Assembly: GCA_002841945.1 (NCBI GenBank) | Contig: PHBI01000018.1 | Span: forward strand, 1 to 53,318 | DNA length: 53,318 bases | Source: Deltaproteobacteria bacterium HGW-Deltaproteobacteria-14 | GTDB taxonomy: Bacteria; Myxococcota_A; UBA9042; PHBI01 | Reading direction: 5' to 3' | Part shown: in pieces, positions 45,893 to 53,318 of the stretch | Position numbering within the stretch: position 1 is the stretch's first letter | Layout of the letters: each line of letters begins with the position of its first letter | Made by a program: the position numbers and the translations under genes | The notes under the pieces: generated by a model | Seen by the model: only the letters and a program-made list of their open reading frames with translations | Told to the model about the DNA's origin: nothing | Databases searched by the model: none

Positions 45893-45917
45893 GCCGGGCG
45901 CTTGCCAAGCGGCCGGC
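45893..45917. repeat. Hairpin upstream of the AAA/TPR gene
   Basis: GCCGG-G-CGCTT with a GCC loop and AAGCG-G-CCGGC: two 5-bp stems separated by a G-G mismatch. It lies 36 bases before the chosen ATG at 45954. The rest of 45871-45953 holds no other clear structure. Confidence 0.5.
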
Positions 45918-45953
45918 GACGGGCTATCGACCTCGCCCACGCGCACAAGCCCG

Positions 45954-48686
45954 ATGCGCCCCCCGGCGCGGCTCGGGCCGAGCCCAGAAAGCGAGGCCGC
46001 GACGTTGCTCTTCGACGGTGATGCGACCACGGCGAGACCCGACGAGGCGATGGTCCCTCGCGGCAAGTGGCCGCCGTTCCCCTGGAACCCGAGCGACCTC
46101 GACAACCCCGTGATCGGCCGCGACGAGGCTCGCAAGAGCCTCATGGGCGCCTTCGAGGACGTCGTCACCGACTGGATCGTGCGGGTCCAGCTGCTCGTGA
46201 GCGAGTACGGGATGGGCAAGTCCCGGCTCATGGCGGCCTTCGTCGACGAGGCGCGCGCACGCGAGCCCGAGACGACCGTCGTGCGCGTGAAGTGCCCGCC
46301 GACCGGCGGCCCGTACCGCCTGTGGGACGCGATCCTCCGCGAGGCGTTCGGGATCCCGTCGGCCGCCGAGGCCGCCGAGGCGGGGGCGCTCCTGCACCAG
46401 GCGGTGGAGCAGCACCTCCCCGAGGGCGCCGCCGAGGTGACCGCCCTCATCGCCTACCTCGTGGGCTATGACGTGCCTGGGCGGCCGGTGATCGCCGTCG
46501 GCGCCGACGAGGACGCGCTCGTGGCGCGCTGCGTCGGCGCGCTCGGGCGCCTGCTCGAGGCGATGGCCTTCTCGCGCCCGCTGCTCCTCATCGTGAGCCA
46601 CGCGAACCGCGCCAGCGCGCGGGACTTCTCCCTCGCGAGCGCCGTCGAGGCGACCGTCAAGGGGCGCCCGCTGATGATGGTCTTCGCGGGCTCGCCCGAG
46701 CTGACCGACCACCTCCCGGGCTGGGACCGCTTCCCGGTGACGCGCCTGCGCGCCCTCGACGGCCCCGAGTCCGAGCACATGCTGCGCATCTTCCTGTCGG
46801 GGCTCGCGACGCCGGCCCCGCGCGACCTCGTCGAGCGGATCCTCGCCAACAGCGGCGGCAACCCCTACGCGATCAAGGCGACGGTGCGCTACCTCCACGA
46901 GGCCGGCGGCGTCGTCGAGCAGGACGGCGGCTGGCACCTCGACGCCGCCGCGCTCGCCGCGATCGAGGTCCCGGAGAACCTCGAGGGCGTGGTCCACGCC
47001 CGCATCGGCGCGCTCGCGCCCCCCGAGCGCCAGATCCTCGCGCAGGCCGCCACGGTCGGGCGCGAGTTCTGGCTCGGCGCGCTGGTGGCGATCGCCCGCC
47101 AGGGCGTGGCCGGACTCCCCGACGACCTGGACAGCGACGAGATCCCGAGCCGAATCCGGCGCGTCCTGGCCAAGCTCGTGGCGCTGCGCTTCATCGAGGC
47201 GCGCACCTCGCGGCTGCTCGGCGAGGAGGCGTTCACCTTCCGGTCGCGCGTCCACTGGCAGCTGGCGCTGCAGATCCTCCCCGCGACGGTGCGCCAGCGA
47301 CACCACCGCGTGGTCGGCGCCTGGCTCAAGCTCCACGCCGGCGAGGACGAAGGGCCGTTCCTGTTCGAGCTGGCCCGCCACGCCGAGGGCGCCGGGCTGC
47401 CTGGGGACGCGGCCGTCTACCACCTGCGCGCGGCGCGCCTGGCGCAGGCCGAGAACCAGACCCAGGCTGCGCTCCAGAGCCTCGAGGCCGCGCACACGCT
47501 GCTCCAACCGGACCAGATCGCGACCCGGCTCAACGTGCTCTTCGAGCTCGGCGACGTCCACGCCTACGCCGGCGCGACCGACGACGCCAAGCGCTACTAC
47601 CGCGCCGCCCTCGAGCTCGCGTGGCGCATGCGCGCACGCGGCAAGGGTGCGCGCGCCCTCGTCCGGCTCGCGGAGGTCGAGCAGGCCCGCGGCGAGTTCG
47701 AGGACGCCCGCGGGCACTTCGACGCCGGCCTGCGCCTCTACGAGGCGACCCAGGACCACGCCGGCGTAGCCTCGAGCTGCACCGCCCTCGGTCGCCTCTA
47801 CTGGGTGCGGGGGGAGTTCGAGCAGGCGATCCGCTGCTACCGCAAGGCCGAGCACATCTATCACCGGCTGCGCAACGACCGCGGTCTGGGCGAGGTCATG
47901 CACGCGATGGGCGCCGTGCACTACGATCGCGGCGATGTGGGCCTGGCCGAGCAGTTCTACCAGCGCGCGCTCGAGCTGCGGCGCGCGAGCGACGACCAGC
48001 GCGGGCTCGCCCGGACCCTCAACAACCTCGGCATCACCTGGATGGGGCGGCGCATCGAGGCCGCGGTCGACCTCTGGAAGGAGGCGCTCGAGATCGCCCA
48101 CGAGATCGGCGATCTCGGGCTCCAGGCGTCCCTCGCCGACAACCTCGGCGAGGCGCTCGTGCTCATCGGCCGCTTCGACGAGGCGGACGCCTACCTCGGG
48201 CGCGCGGTGGAGCTGGCCGAGCTGACCGGGCGCCGCCGAACCCTGGTTGATGCGCTGCGAAATCAGGGTCTCCTGCGATTGGCCCTTGGCCAGTGGGACG
48301 GCGCTGAGAAGGTCTTGTCGCGAGCGCGAACTCAGGCCCGCAGCCTCGGGCTGCCGCGGCTCAGCGCGATGGTGGAGCGCGCGACCGGCGACCTCATCAT
48401 GGCGCGGGTCGAGGCCACCGGGGTCATCGGCGAGGACGGCACGCCGGGTCCGCTGAGCAAGGCGGAGATGGCGTTTCGGCGCGCCGCGGACGGGTTCGGT
48501 CAGGCGGGCTACGACCTCGAGGCCGCGACGAGCCTCGAGCGGCTCGCGGACCTGCTCGAGCTCGCCGGGAGGCGTGAGGAGGCGGGCCTCGAGCGCGGTC
48601 GGGCGGCGCAGCTGCGGGCTGTGCACCCGCGGGTCGGCGACGACGCGCCGACCGCTGTCGAGCCCCCACCGGTGCCGGTCGCCTGA
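45954..48686 (+). CDS. AAA-type ATPase with C-terminal TPR array
   Basis: The 910-residue protein has an N-terminal AAA_16/STAND-like ATPase with P-loop LLVSEYGMGKSRLM (about residues 83-90) and a C-terminal array of tetratricopeptide repeats from about 540 to 880 (for example GEFEDARGHFDAGLRLYE, GEFEQAIRCYRKAEHIYH, GDVGLAEQFYQRALELRR). The Walker B position reads PLLLIVSHANRA without the usual acidic pair. In Myxococcota, such ATPase/TPR blocks often follow a Ser/Thr kinase in one protein; here no kinase precedes it. ATG 45954 is preferred, with 46050 as an alternative. Its stop overlaps the next gene (TGATG). Confidence 0.8.
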   Translation: MRPPARLGPSPESEAATLLFDGDATTARPDEAMVPRGKWPPFPWNPSDLDNPVIGRDEARKSLMGAFEDVVTDWIVRVQLLVSEYGMGKSRLMAAFVDEARAREPETTVVRVKCPPTGGPYRLWDAILREAFGIPSAAEAAEAGALLHQAVEQHLPEGAAEVTALIAYLVGYDVPGRPVIAVGADEDALVARCVGALGRLLEAMAFSRPLLLIVSHANRASARDFSLASAVEATVKGRPLMMVFAGSPELTDHLPGWDRFPVTRLRALDGPESEHMLRIFLSGLATPAPRDLVERILANSGGNPYAIKATVRYLHEAGGVVEQDGGWHLDAAALAAIEVPENLEGVVHARIGALAPPERQILAQAATVGREFWLGALVAIARQGVAGLPDDLDSDEIPSRIRRVLAKLVALRFIEARTSRLLGEEAFTFRSRVHWQLALQILPATVRQRHHRVVGAWLKLHAGEDEGPFLFELARHAEGAGLPGDAAVYHLRAARLAQAENQTQAALQSLEAAHTLLQPDQIATRLNVLFELGDVHAYAGATDDAKRYYRAALELAWRMRARGKGARALVRLAEVEQARGEFEDARGHFDAGLRLYEATQDHAGVASSCTALGRLYWVRGEFEQAIRCYRKAEHIYHRLRNDRGLGEVMHAMGAVHYDRGDVGLAEQFYQRALELRRASDDQRGLARTLNNLGITWMGRRIEAAVDLWKEALEIAHEIGDLGLQASLADNLGEALVLIGRFDEADAYLGRAVELAELTGRRRTLVDALRNQGLLRLALGQWDGAEKVLSRARTQARSLGLPRLSAMVERATGDLIMARVEATGVIGEDGTPGPLSKAEMAFRRAADGFGQAGYDLEAATSLERLADLLELAGRREEAGLERGRAAQLRAVHPRVGDDAPTAVEPPPVPVA

Positions 48687-49234
48687 TGGGGTGGCGCCTG
48701 GCGCTGGCGCTGCTCGCCGTCGCGCTGACCGGCGCGGTGGCCGCGCCGGCCCGGGCCATCGACTACCCCGTGCACCTGGCCCTGCCGGACTGGGACGTCG
48801 CGGTCGGGCTCACGGGTGGCGTGGCCTTCGACGAGCTCGGCGGGGTGTCGCACACCGGGGTCCTGGCCGGGGTCGACGTGAGCCTGCTCGACGGCGTCGT
48901 CGGCCTGCATCTGGGGCTGCGGACCCACCGCGAGGGGTTCTCGTGGCGGGTCGGCGGGCTGGTCGAGTTCACCGCCTGGTACGTCATCCTGCTCGGCGTC
49001 GGCTGTCGCTTCGGCCACATGGTCGACAGCGGCGGGCCGGGCGTCGCCGACTCGGAGGTCGGCCTGACGGTGCTGATCGGCGTGCCGTTTCCGCTGGTGC
49101 GCCTCGACGAGGGCCGGGCAGGGAGCCTGGTGCTCATGCCCTTCGCGCGCCCCGGGCTGCGCTTCGACGGCCCCGCCGTCAGCGGCTTCCACGAGGTCGG
49201 CCTGAGCCTGCGCTGGACCAGCTTCGGCTGGTGA
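48686..49234 (+). CDS. Outer-membrane-like beta-barrel protein
   Basis: The 182-residue protein has a signal peptide (LALALLAVALTGAVAAPARA). The mature part alternates hydrophobic and small polar residues with many Gly (VAVGLTGGVAFDELGG, VGLHLGLRTHREGF) and ends in an aromatic residue (RWTSFGW), as outer-membrane barrels often do. It starts in the stop of the AAA/TPR gene (TGATG), so the two are coupled. No function is assigned. Confidence 0.68.
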   Translation: MGWRLALALLAVALTGAVAAPARAIDYPVHLALPDWDVAVGLTGGVAFDELGGVSHTGVLAGVDVSLLDGVVGLHLGLRTHREGFSWRVGGLVEFTAWYVILLGVGCRFGHMVDSGGPGVADSEVGLTVLIGVPFPLVRLDEGRAGSLVLMPFARPGLRFDGPAVSGFHEVGLSLRWTSFGW

Positions 49235-49243
49235 CCCTGGGGC

Positions 49244-50134
49244 TCACTCCGAGATGCGGTTGCGGCCGGCGCGCTTGGCCCGGTAGAGGGCCTCGTCGGC
49301 GGCCCGCAGGATGTCGTTGGGCCGGCCCATGTCGGGGTCGAAGGCGCCGACCCCGACGGAGACCGTGATGGGGATCTGCGCGCCGTCGAAGTTGAAGCCG
49401 TGCTCCTCGGTCATGGAGCGCACGATCTCGGCGTAGCGCAGGCCGCCGGCCAGATCGGTCTCGGGCAGCACCAGCACGAACTCCTCGCCGCCGTAGCGGG
49501 CGAAGAGCTCCTCGCGGCGCACCCGGGCGTTGACGATCTGCGCGAGCTCGCGCAGCACGTAGTCGCCGGTCAAGTGCCCGAGGGTGTCGTTGACCCGCTT
49601 GAAGTGGTCGATGTCGATGAGCAGCACCGCGAGGTCGCGGCCGTGGCGCCGCGAGCGCGCGAACTCGCGGTCGAGGAACTCGTCGAGGTGACGCTTGTTC
49701 GCGACGGAGGTGAGGCCGTCGTGGATGGTCATCCGGTAGATCTCCTCGTGGTAGGCGGCCTCGATGTCCTGCCCCGCGAGGTACTTGAAGATGATGTCGC
49801 CGATCTTGATGAGGTCCCCGGAGCGTAGGCGCGCGCGCTCGGCCCCGAGGTCGTTGACGAAGGTGCCGTTGGTCGAGCCCTGGTCGACGATCCACGCCTC
49901 GGTCGCGCCGATCTCGATGCGGGCGTGGGCGCGGCTGACGCTGTCGGCGTCGAGCACGATGTTCGCGTAGGGGTCGCGCCCGATGGTCCAGTGGCCCGGT
50001 CCGAGGTCGTATTTGCGCCCGATGGAGCCGCCGTAGAGCACGATGAGGCACTCCTTGCCGGCATGCTCGGGTATCGGCACGCTCTGCGGCAAGGAGACGC
50101 GGGTCGTGCTGTCCGGGACCTTTCGGTGTTTCAC
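49244..50134 (-). CDS. FHA-GGDEF diguanylate cyclase
   Basis: The protein of about 296 residues has an FHA domain with WTIGRDPYANIVLD, SVSRAHARIEI and DQGSTNGTFVND (about 45-110), and then a GGDEF domain with DGLTSVANKRHLDE, LLIDIDHFKRVNDTLGH and active site ARYGGEEF. It should make cyclic di-GMP, with phospho-threonine recognition by the FHA domain. The inhibitory I-site would be RREE, where Asp is replaced by Glu. Start is uncertain: GTG 50134 gives a normal N-terminus but no clear ribosome site, and the frame stays open to 50317. Confidence 0.87.
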   Translation of the reverse strand: MKHRKVPDSTTRVSLPQSVPIPEHAGKECLIVLYGGSIGRKYDLGPGHWTIGRDPYANIVLDADSVSRAHARIEIGATEAWIVDQGSTNGTFVNDLGAERARLRSGDLIKIGDIIFKYLAGQDIEAAYHEEIYRMTIHDGLTSVANKRHLDEFLDREFARSRRHGRDLAVLLIDIDHFKRVNDTLGHLTGDYVLRELAQIVNARVRREELFARYGGEEFVLVLPETDLAGGLRYAEIVRSMTEEHGFNFDGAQIPITVSVGVGAFDPDMGRPNDILRAADEALYRAKRAGRNRISE

Positions 50135-50264
50135 ATTGACAACCGTCTGGCGTGCGGCGATCCAGTCGACCGCCCAGGCTTCTAGGCTCGCGCGTGCTAT
50201 TTCAGAAGGCGTACACGCGCGGCGAGACCACGGCAAGTAACGTTCGGTAAGTCCGGAGGCTTCC

Positions 50265-50936
50265 ATGCGCGCACAGCTGCTCCTCACCGTTGCCCTCGTG
50301 GCGTCCATCATCGCCACCGGCGGTCAGGCCCAGGCCCTGCCGGACGGGGGCTACATCGCGATCGGCCTCGGGGGCGCGATCACGAGCGGCGACCGCGGGG
50401 TGCCGTTGAAGGTGACCAACGGCGTCTCCCTCTCGATCCCCTCGCAGTACTACGACGAGAGCGTTCGCACCGACTTCGGCGCCGGCCTCGCCGTCGAGCT
50501 GCGCTTCGGCTACCTCATCGCGAAGGTCCTCGGCGTGGAGATCGGCGCCTCCGGGCACGGCGCCACGAGCTTTGACGAGGGCGCGGGCTATCCGACCTTC
50601 GCGCTCCGCTACCACTTCATGCAGCACGCCATCGACCTCGCCGAGCGCGACTGGGACGTCGACGTCTACATCGGCGGCGGCTACGCCATCAGCGGCTTCC
50701 ACCCCGACGTCCCCGGCAACGACGGCCGCGGTTGGGAGGGGTGGCAGGTCGGCTTCGGGTTCAGCGGCGAGTACCAGGTGGGAGAGCGGGTCGGGCTGGC
50801 CCTCGACGTCAAGTTCGTGCTGCCCCAGTACCAGACCTACATCTTCGACCAGAACGACGACATCCGCTTCGACGCCGCGAGCACCCCCAGCACCCTGGTC
50901 GTGATGCCGACGCTCCAGGTCGTCTTTCACCTCTAG
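50265..50936 (+). CDS. Outer-membrane beta-barrel-type protein
   Basis: The 223-residue protein has a signal peptide (LLLTVALVASIIATGGQAQA). The mature part has Gly- and Tyr-rich alternating strands (YIAIGLGGAITSG, GAGLAVELRFGYLIAKVLG, VDVYIGGGYAISGF, VGFGFSGEYQVGERVGLALD) typical of small OmpA/OmpW-like barrels. GGAGG lies before ATG 50265. It is divergent from the FHA-GGDEF gene; the 130 bases between must hold both promoters. No specific family is recognised. Confidence 0.75.
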   Translation: MRAQLLLTVALVASIIATGGQAQALPDGGYIAIGLGGAITSGDRGVPLKVTNGVSLSIPSQYYDESVRTDFGAGLAVELRFGYLIAKVLGVEIGASGHGATSFDEGAGYPTFALRYHFMQHAIDLAERDWDVDVYIGGGYAISGFHPDVPGNDGRGWEGWQVGFGFSGEYQVGERVGLALDVKFVLPQYQTYIFDQNDDIRFDAASTPSTLVVMPTLQVVFHL

Positions 50937-51090
50937 GTGGCCAAGGAGGCGTCGTTGGGTGCGTGTCCCCGGAAGCGAAGCGAGACCGGGCGTCTTCCGA
51001 GCTTTCGGGACGCGCAGATGGCGGCGGATCCGCCGGCAAGGCGACAAGCTATTTCGGCACGGGCAGTCATTCTCCCCGCAAGCTGCTAAG

Positions 51091-51162
51091 GGACCGGAGG
51101 GCGCAGCCGGGGGTAGGCGCGACGGCGTCGCCCCCACCCCCACCAGCTGCGGACTCCGGTCC
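51091..51162. terminator. Long three-stem hairpin downstream of the alpha/beta hydrolase
   Basis: GGACCGGAG at 51091 pairs with CTCCGGTCC at 51154-51162, CGCAGC with GCTGCG, GGGGGT with ACCCCC, and GCGACG with CGTCGC at the tip. It covers the 3' flank of the hydrolase gene (stop at 51183) and the part of the 38-bp repeat next to it, and may end transcription from both sides. Confidence 0.65.
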
Positions 51163-51186
51163 TCGACCTGCCGCCGCTTGGCTCAG
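51149..51186 (-). repeat. 38-bp dispersed repeat, copy B, overlapping the hydrolase stop codon
   Basis: Identical at 36 of 38 positions to 19957-19994. On the minus strand it begins at the TGA of the hydrolase (51183-51185) and continues into the 3' flank. Part of it forms one arm of the long hairpin at 51091-51162. Confidence 0.9.
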
Positions 51187-52253
51187 TGGACGCGGCGCAG
51201 GGGCCGGACGACCCGCTCGCGGCTGACCGGCTCGACCGCCCGCTCGTCGGCGCCGAGCCAGTTGACGATGGGCCGAAAGACGTCGCGCCGGGCGGCGTTC
51301 GACAACAGCACGCAGGCGTGGCCGTAGTCGCGGCTCGCGCCGTGGTCGCGCCCGATGACCAGGAAGCGCTTGTCGGCGCTGCCCAGGCGGGTGTAGCCGT
51401 CGCGGACGACCGCCGGCGCGACGAGCTTGTCCCCGGCCGAGGCGATGACCAGCACCGGCTGTCGGACGCGCGACAGCCGGTCGGTGTAGTCGTCTCCGTC
51501 GCGGCCGCGGAGCCGCCCCGTGGCGGCCCACGCGAGGATCTGCGCGAGGTCGCCGCCGGGGAGGTCCTCGACGGCGTGGTCGAGCCACGCGCGCTGGGTG
51601 GCGACGTCGACCCCGCCGAGGTGGAAGTGCCGGCGCATCGCCACGAGGTGCGGGACGGGGCCGGCGGTGCGCGCCAGCGCGGGCAGCCCAAAGCCCGAGA
51701 GCTGGCGCGCCAGCGGGGCCAGGACGCGCACCGGCAGGTGAATGAGCGCCCGGCCGCGCCCGAGAAACTGTGTGAAGGAGCCGGGGGCGGCGAGGGTGAC
51801 CGCGCGGCCGACGGGCTCGGCGTCCGGCCCGCCGAGGTAGAGGTAGGCGAAGAGGCCGCCGAGGCTGTGGCCGACGAGGTCGATGGCCTCGGCCCCGGTG
51901 AGCTGCCGCACGGCGCGGGCGGCGGCCGGGATGTCGAAGCGGAGCTTGCGGTCGAGGTCGACCACGCCGCGCCCGCTCCCCCGCCAGACGCTCGACGCGG
52001 CGCCGCGGAACTCGAGGATCCACACGTCGCGGCCCGCGGCGTTGAGCGCCCCGGCCAGCGATGTCCCGGGGCGGAGCCCGAAGGAGAACCGGTTCGCGCT
52101 CATCCCCGGCAGCATCAGGACCGGCCGACCTAGGGCGTCGCCCCCGAGCGGGGGGGGACTTCGGAACAGGCGGAGCTCCCACCCGTCGGCGGTCATGAAC
52201 GGAGAGTCGAGGTACGGAATCAGCACGGCGGCGTCGCTCTTGTTGCGCTGCAC
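51183..52253 (-). CDS. Alpha/beta hydrolase
   Basis: The 356-residue protein has the fold's order: LMLPGMSANRFSF (oxyanion region), VGHSLGGLFAYLY with the nucleophile Ser, Asp in IASAGDKLVAP, and His in RDHGASRDYGH. It resembles polyester/poly-3-hydroxyalkanoate synthase-like and lipase-like hydrolases in the WILEFRG segment, but Ser rather than Cys is the nucleophile, so it is not a PHA synthase. The first 19 residues are of uncertain value; ATG 52196 is an alternative to ATG 52253. Substrate unknown. Confidence 0.85.
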   Translation of the reverse strand: MQRNKSDAAVLIPYLDSPFMTADGWELRLFRSPPPLGGDALGRPVLMLPGMSANRFSFGLRPGTSLAGALNAAGRDVWILEFRGAASSVWRGSGRGVVDLDRKLRFDIPAAARAVRQLTGAEAIDLVGHSLGGLFAYLYLGGPDAEPVGRAVTLAAPGSFTQFLGRGRALIHLPVRVLAPLARQLSGFGLPALARTAGPVPHLVAMRRHFHLGGVDVATQRAWLDHAVEDLPGGDLAQILAWAATGRLRGRDGDDYTDRLSRVRQPVLVIASAGDKLVAPAVVRDGYTRLGSADKRFLVIGRDHGASRDYGHACVLLSNAARRDVFRPIVNWLGADERAVEPVSRERVVRPLRRVH

Positions 52254-52456
52254 AGTGGCTCAGCCGGGCCAGGGTAGCCGAAGCGTCGGGAGCGGGGAAC
52301 CCTTTCGCTCGGGCCCGGCCGGGGCTGCGACGCGGCGTCGCAGGAGGCAGGCCACCGGGGCGCTCCACGCGCCGCGCTCGAAAAATTCACGAACGCGTGC
52401 GAATATTCGGCCTCCGCGGCCGTCTGAGACGCGCCCCGAAGACCCGGACTCGCGCC

Positions 52457-53318
52457 ATGCGTACCCCCCTGCTCCTCACGCTCCTGCTCGTCGCCCCGAC
52501 CACGGTCGGTTGCGGCTCGCTGTACTACGGTGGCTACGACGACGCGGACTACGTCGAGCCGACCGACGAGGCGCCCCCCGAGGACGCCGGGGACCAGCAG
52601 CTCGTCGATGAAGACGCGACCTTCGAGGCCGGCGAGGACGTCGCCTCGGTCGACGTCTTCTACGACGCCCTCGACGAGGACGGCGTGTGGCAGCAGGACG
52701 CCGAGTACGGCTACGTCTTCGCGCCGTACGCCGACGACTACGTGCCCTACAGCGACGGCTACTGGGCCGAGACCGAGTACGGCCAGACCTGGGTCGCGAC
52801 CGACGCCATCGGGTGGGCCGTGTGCCACTACGGGCGCTGGATCTACCGCGACCGCTGGCTGTGGATCCCGGACACCGTCTGGGGCCCGGCGTGGGTCGAC
52901 TGGCGCCTCGGTGGCGGCTACGTCGGCTGGGCGCCGCTGGGCATCGGCTCCTACTCCGTCCCCTACTACAGCTGGCGCTTCGTCTCCGACGACTACCTCT
53001 ACGCCCGCGACCTGGGCTCGCGCTATCGCCGCGTCCACGACATCCGCCACATCTATCCGCAGACCCACCGCGTCGATCGCTACATCCGCGGCCGTGACGG
53101 GCGCCGCTACGTCGCCGGCCCGGCCCACGTCGGGCGCGGCAACGCGCCGCCGCCGGTGCGGGTCCGCGACCTCCCGGCGCGCGGCACCGGGCGCTACGGC
53201 GCCCGCGCCGACCGCGGTCGCCGCGCCGACGCCCGAACGCCGAGCTACCGGGCCTCGCGCGCCCACGCCGAGCGCATGTCGCGCGCTGGGCTCGATCCGT
53301 CGCGCCGCGGCACCGACA
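52457..53318 (+). CDS. DUF6600-like lipoprotein (3' truncated)
   Basis: The frame runs off the window after about 287 residues. A lipoprotein signal ends in VGCGS (Cys about residue 19). An acidic linker leads to a Trp/Tyr-rich domain with ALDEDGVWQQDAEYGYVF, YVPYSDGYWAETEYGQTW, GWAVCHYGRWIYRDRW, WIPDTVWGPAWVDWR and GYVGWAPLG, the pattern of DUF6600 (FecR-linked) proteins. The C-terminal visible part is Arg/Tyr/Gly-rich and basic, probably disordered. Upstream, 52381-52415 is AT-rich with a CGAATATTCG palindrome and may hold its promoter. Function unknown. Confidence 0.78.
   Translation, partial: MRTPLLLTLLLVAPTTVGCGSLYYGGYDDADYVEPTDEAPPEDAGDQQLVDEDATFEAGEDVASVDVFYDALDEDGVWQQDAEYGYVFAPYADDYVPYSDGYWAETEYGQTWVATDAIGWAVCHYGRWIYRDRWLWIPDTVWGPAWVDWRLGGGYVGWAPLGIGSYSVPYYSWRFVSDDYLYARDLGSRYRRVHDIRHIYPQTHRVDRYIRGRDGRRYVAGPAHVGRGNAPPPVRVRDLPARGTGRYGARADRGRRADARTPSYRASRAHAERMSRAGLDPSRRGTD

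Overview
The window is GC-rich (roughly 70%), with almost every third codon position G or C. It carries many lipobox lipoproteins with low-complexity Asp/Ala/Pro/Gly linkers, a sigma-54 activator, multiheme cytochromes and AAA/TPR proteins. This suggests a chromosomal segment of a Myxococcota-like (deltaproteobacterial) bacterium; the genus cannot be fixed from the sequence. No rRNA, tRNA, CRISPR, integrase, transposase or phage gene was seen.

Layout. 1-9490: a truncated esterase, a Cys-rich lipoprotein, an orphan NtrC-type regulator, small lipoproteins, a UbiA/DPPR-synthase-like prenyltransferase, an LPG-synthase-type membrane protein, RsmB and an ArsB/NhaD-type transporter. 9579-19601: an electron-transfer region. 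It has a ten-haem c plus b cytochrome fusion resembling the Geobacter CbcL plan, a small membrane protein, a divergent histidine kinase/NarL-type regulator pair whose kinase carries a CXXCH motif in its predicted periplasmic sensor, an M56 peptidase with a partner protein, and a second module of a nine-haem c cytochrome and a separate b cytochrome. 19991-31349: HrpB, a DUF3108-like protein, a cyclic-nucleotide-binding/TGS/uridine-kinase fusion, PcrA/UvrD helicase, GlmS and GlmU. 31472-41403: GlnE, IlvE, a YkgJ-like protein, a CDF transporter, a rhodanese lipoprotein, a lipase-like lipoprotein and an M23 lipoprotein. 41410-53318: UvrB, a MerB-fold protein without catalytic cysteines, a Dam-type methylase, an AAA/TPR protein, two outer-membrane-like proteins, an FHA-GGDEF cyclase, an alpha/beta hydrolase and a truncated DUF6600-like lipoprotein.

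How the genes work together. The two cytochrome modules probably take electrons from menaquinol at the inner membrane to periplasmic haems. The kinase/regulator pair between them is placed to sense redox state and control one or both modules; this is inference. GlmU and GlmS make UDP-GlcNAc precursor, and GlnE, IlvE and the kinases are housekeeping functions.

The most unusual non-coding features are two repeat families that each begin exactly at stop codons. One is a structured element of about 185-250 bp, present downstream of the MerB-like gene and downstream of the Dam gene, with stems of different sequence but conserved pairing. The other is a 38-bp repeat that starts at the stop codons of hrpB and of the alpha/beta hydrolase gene, 31 kb apart.
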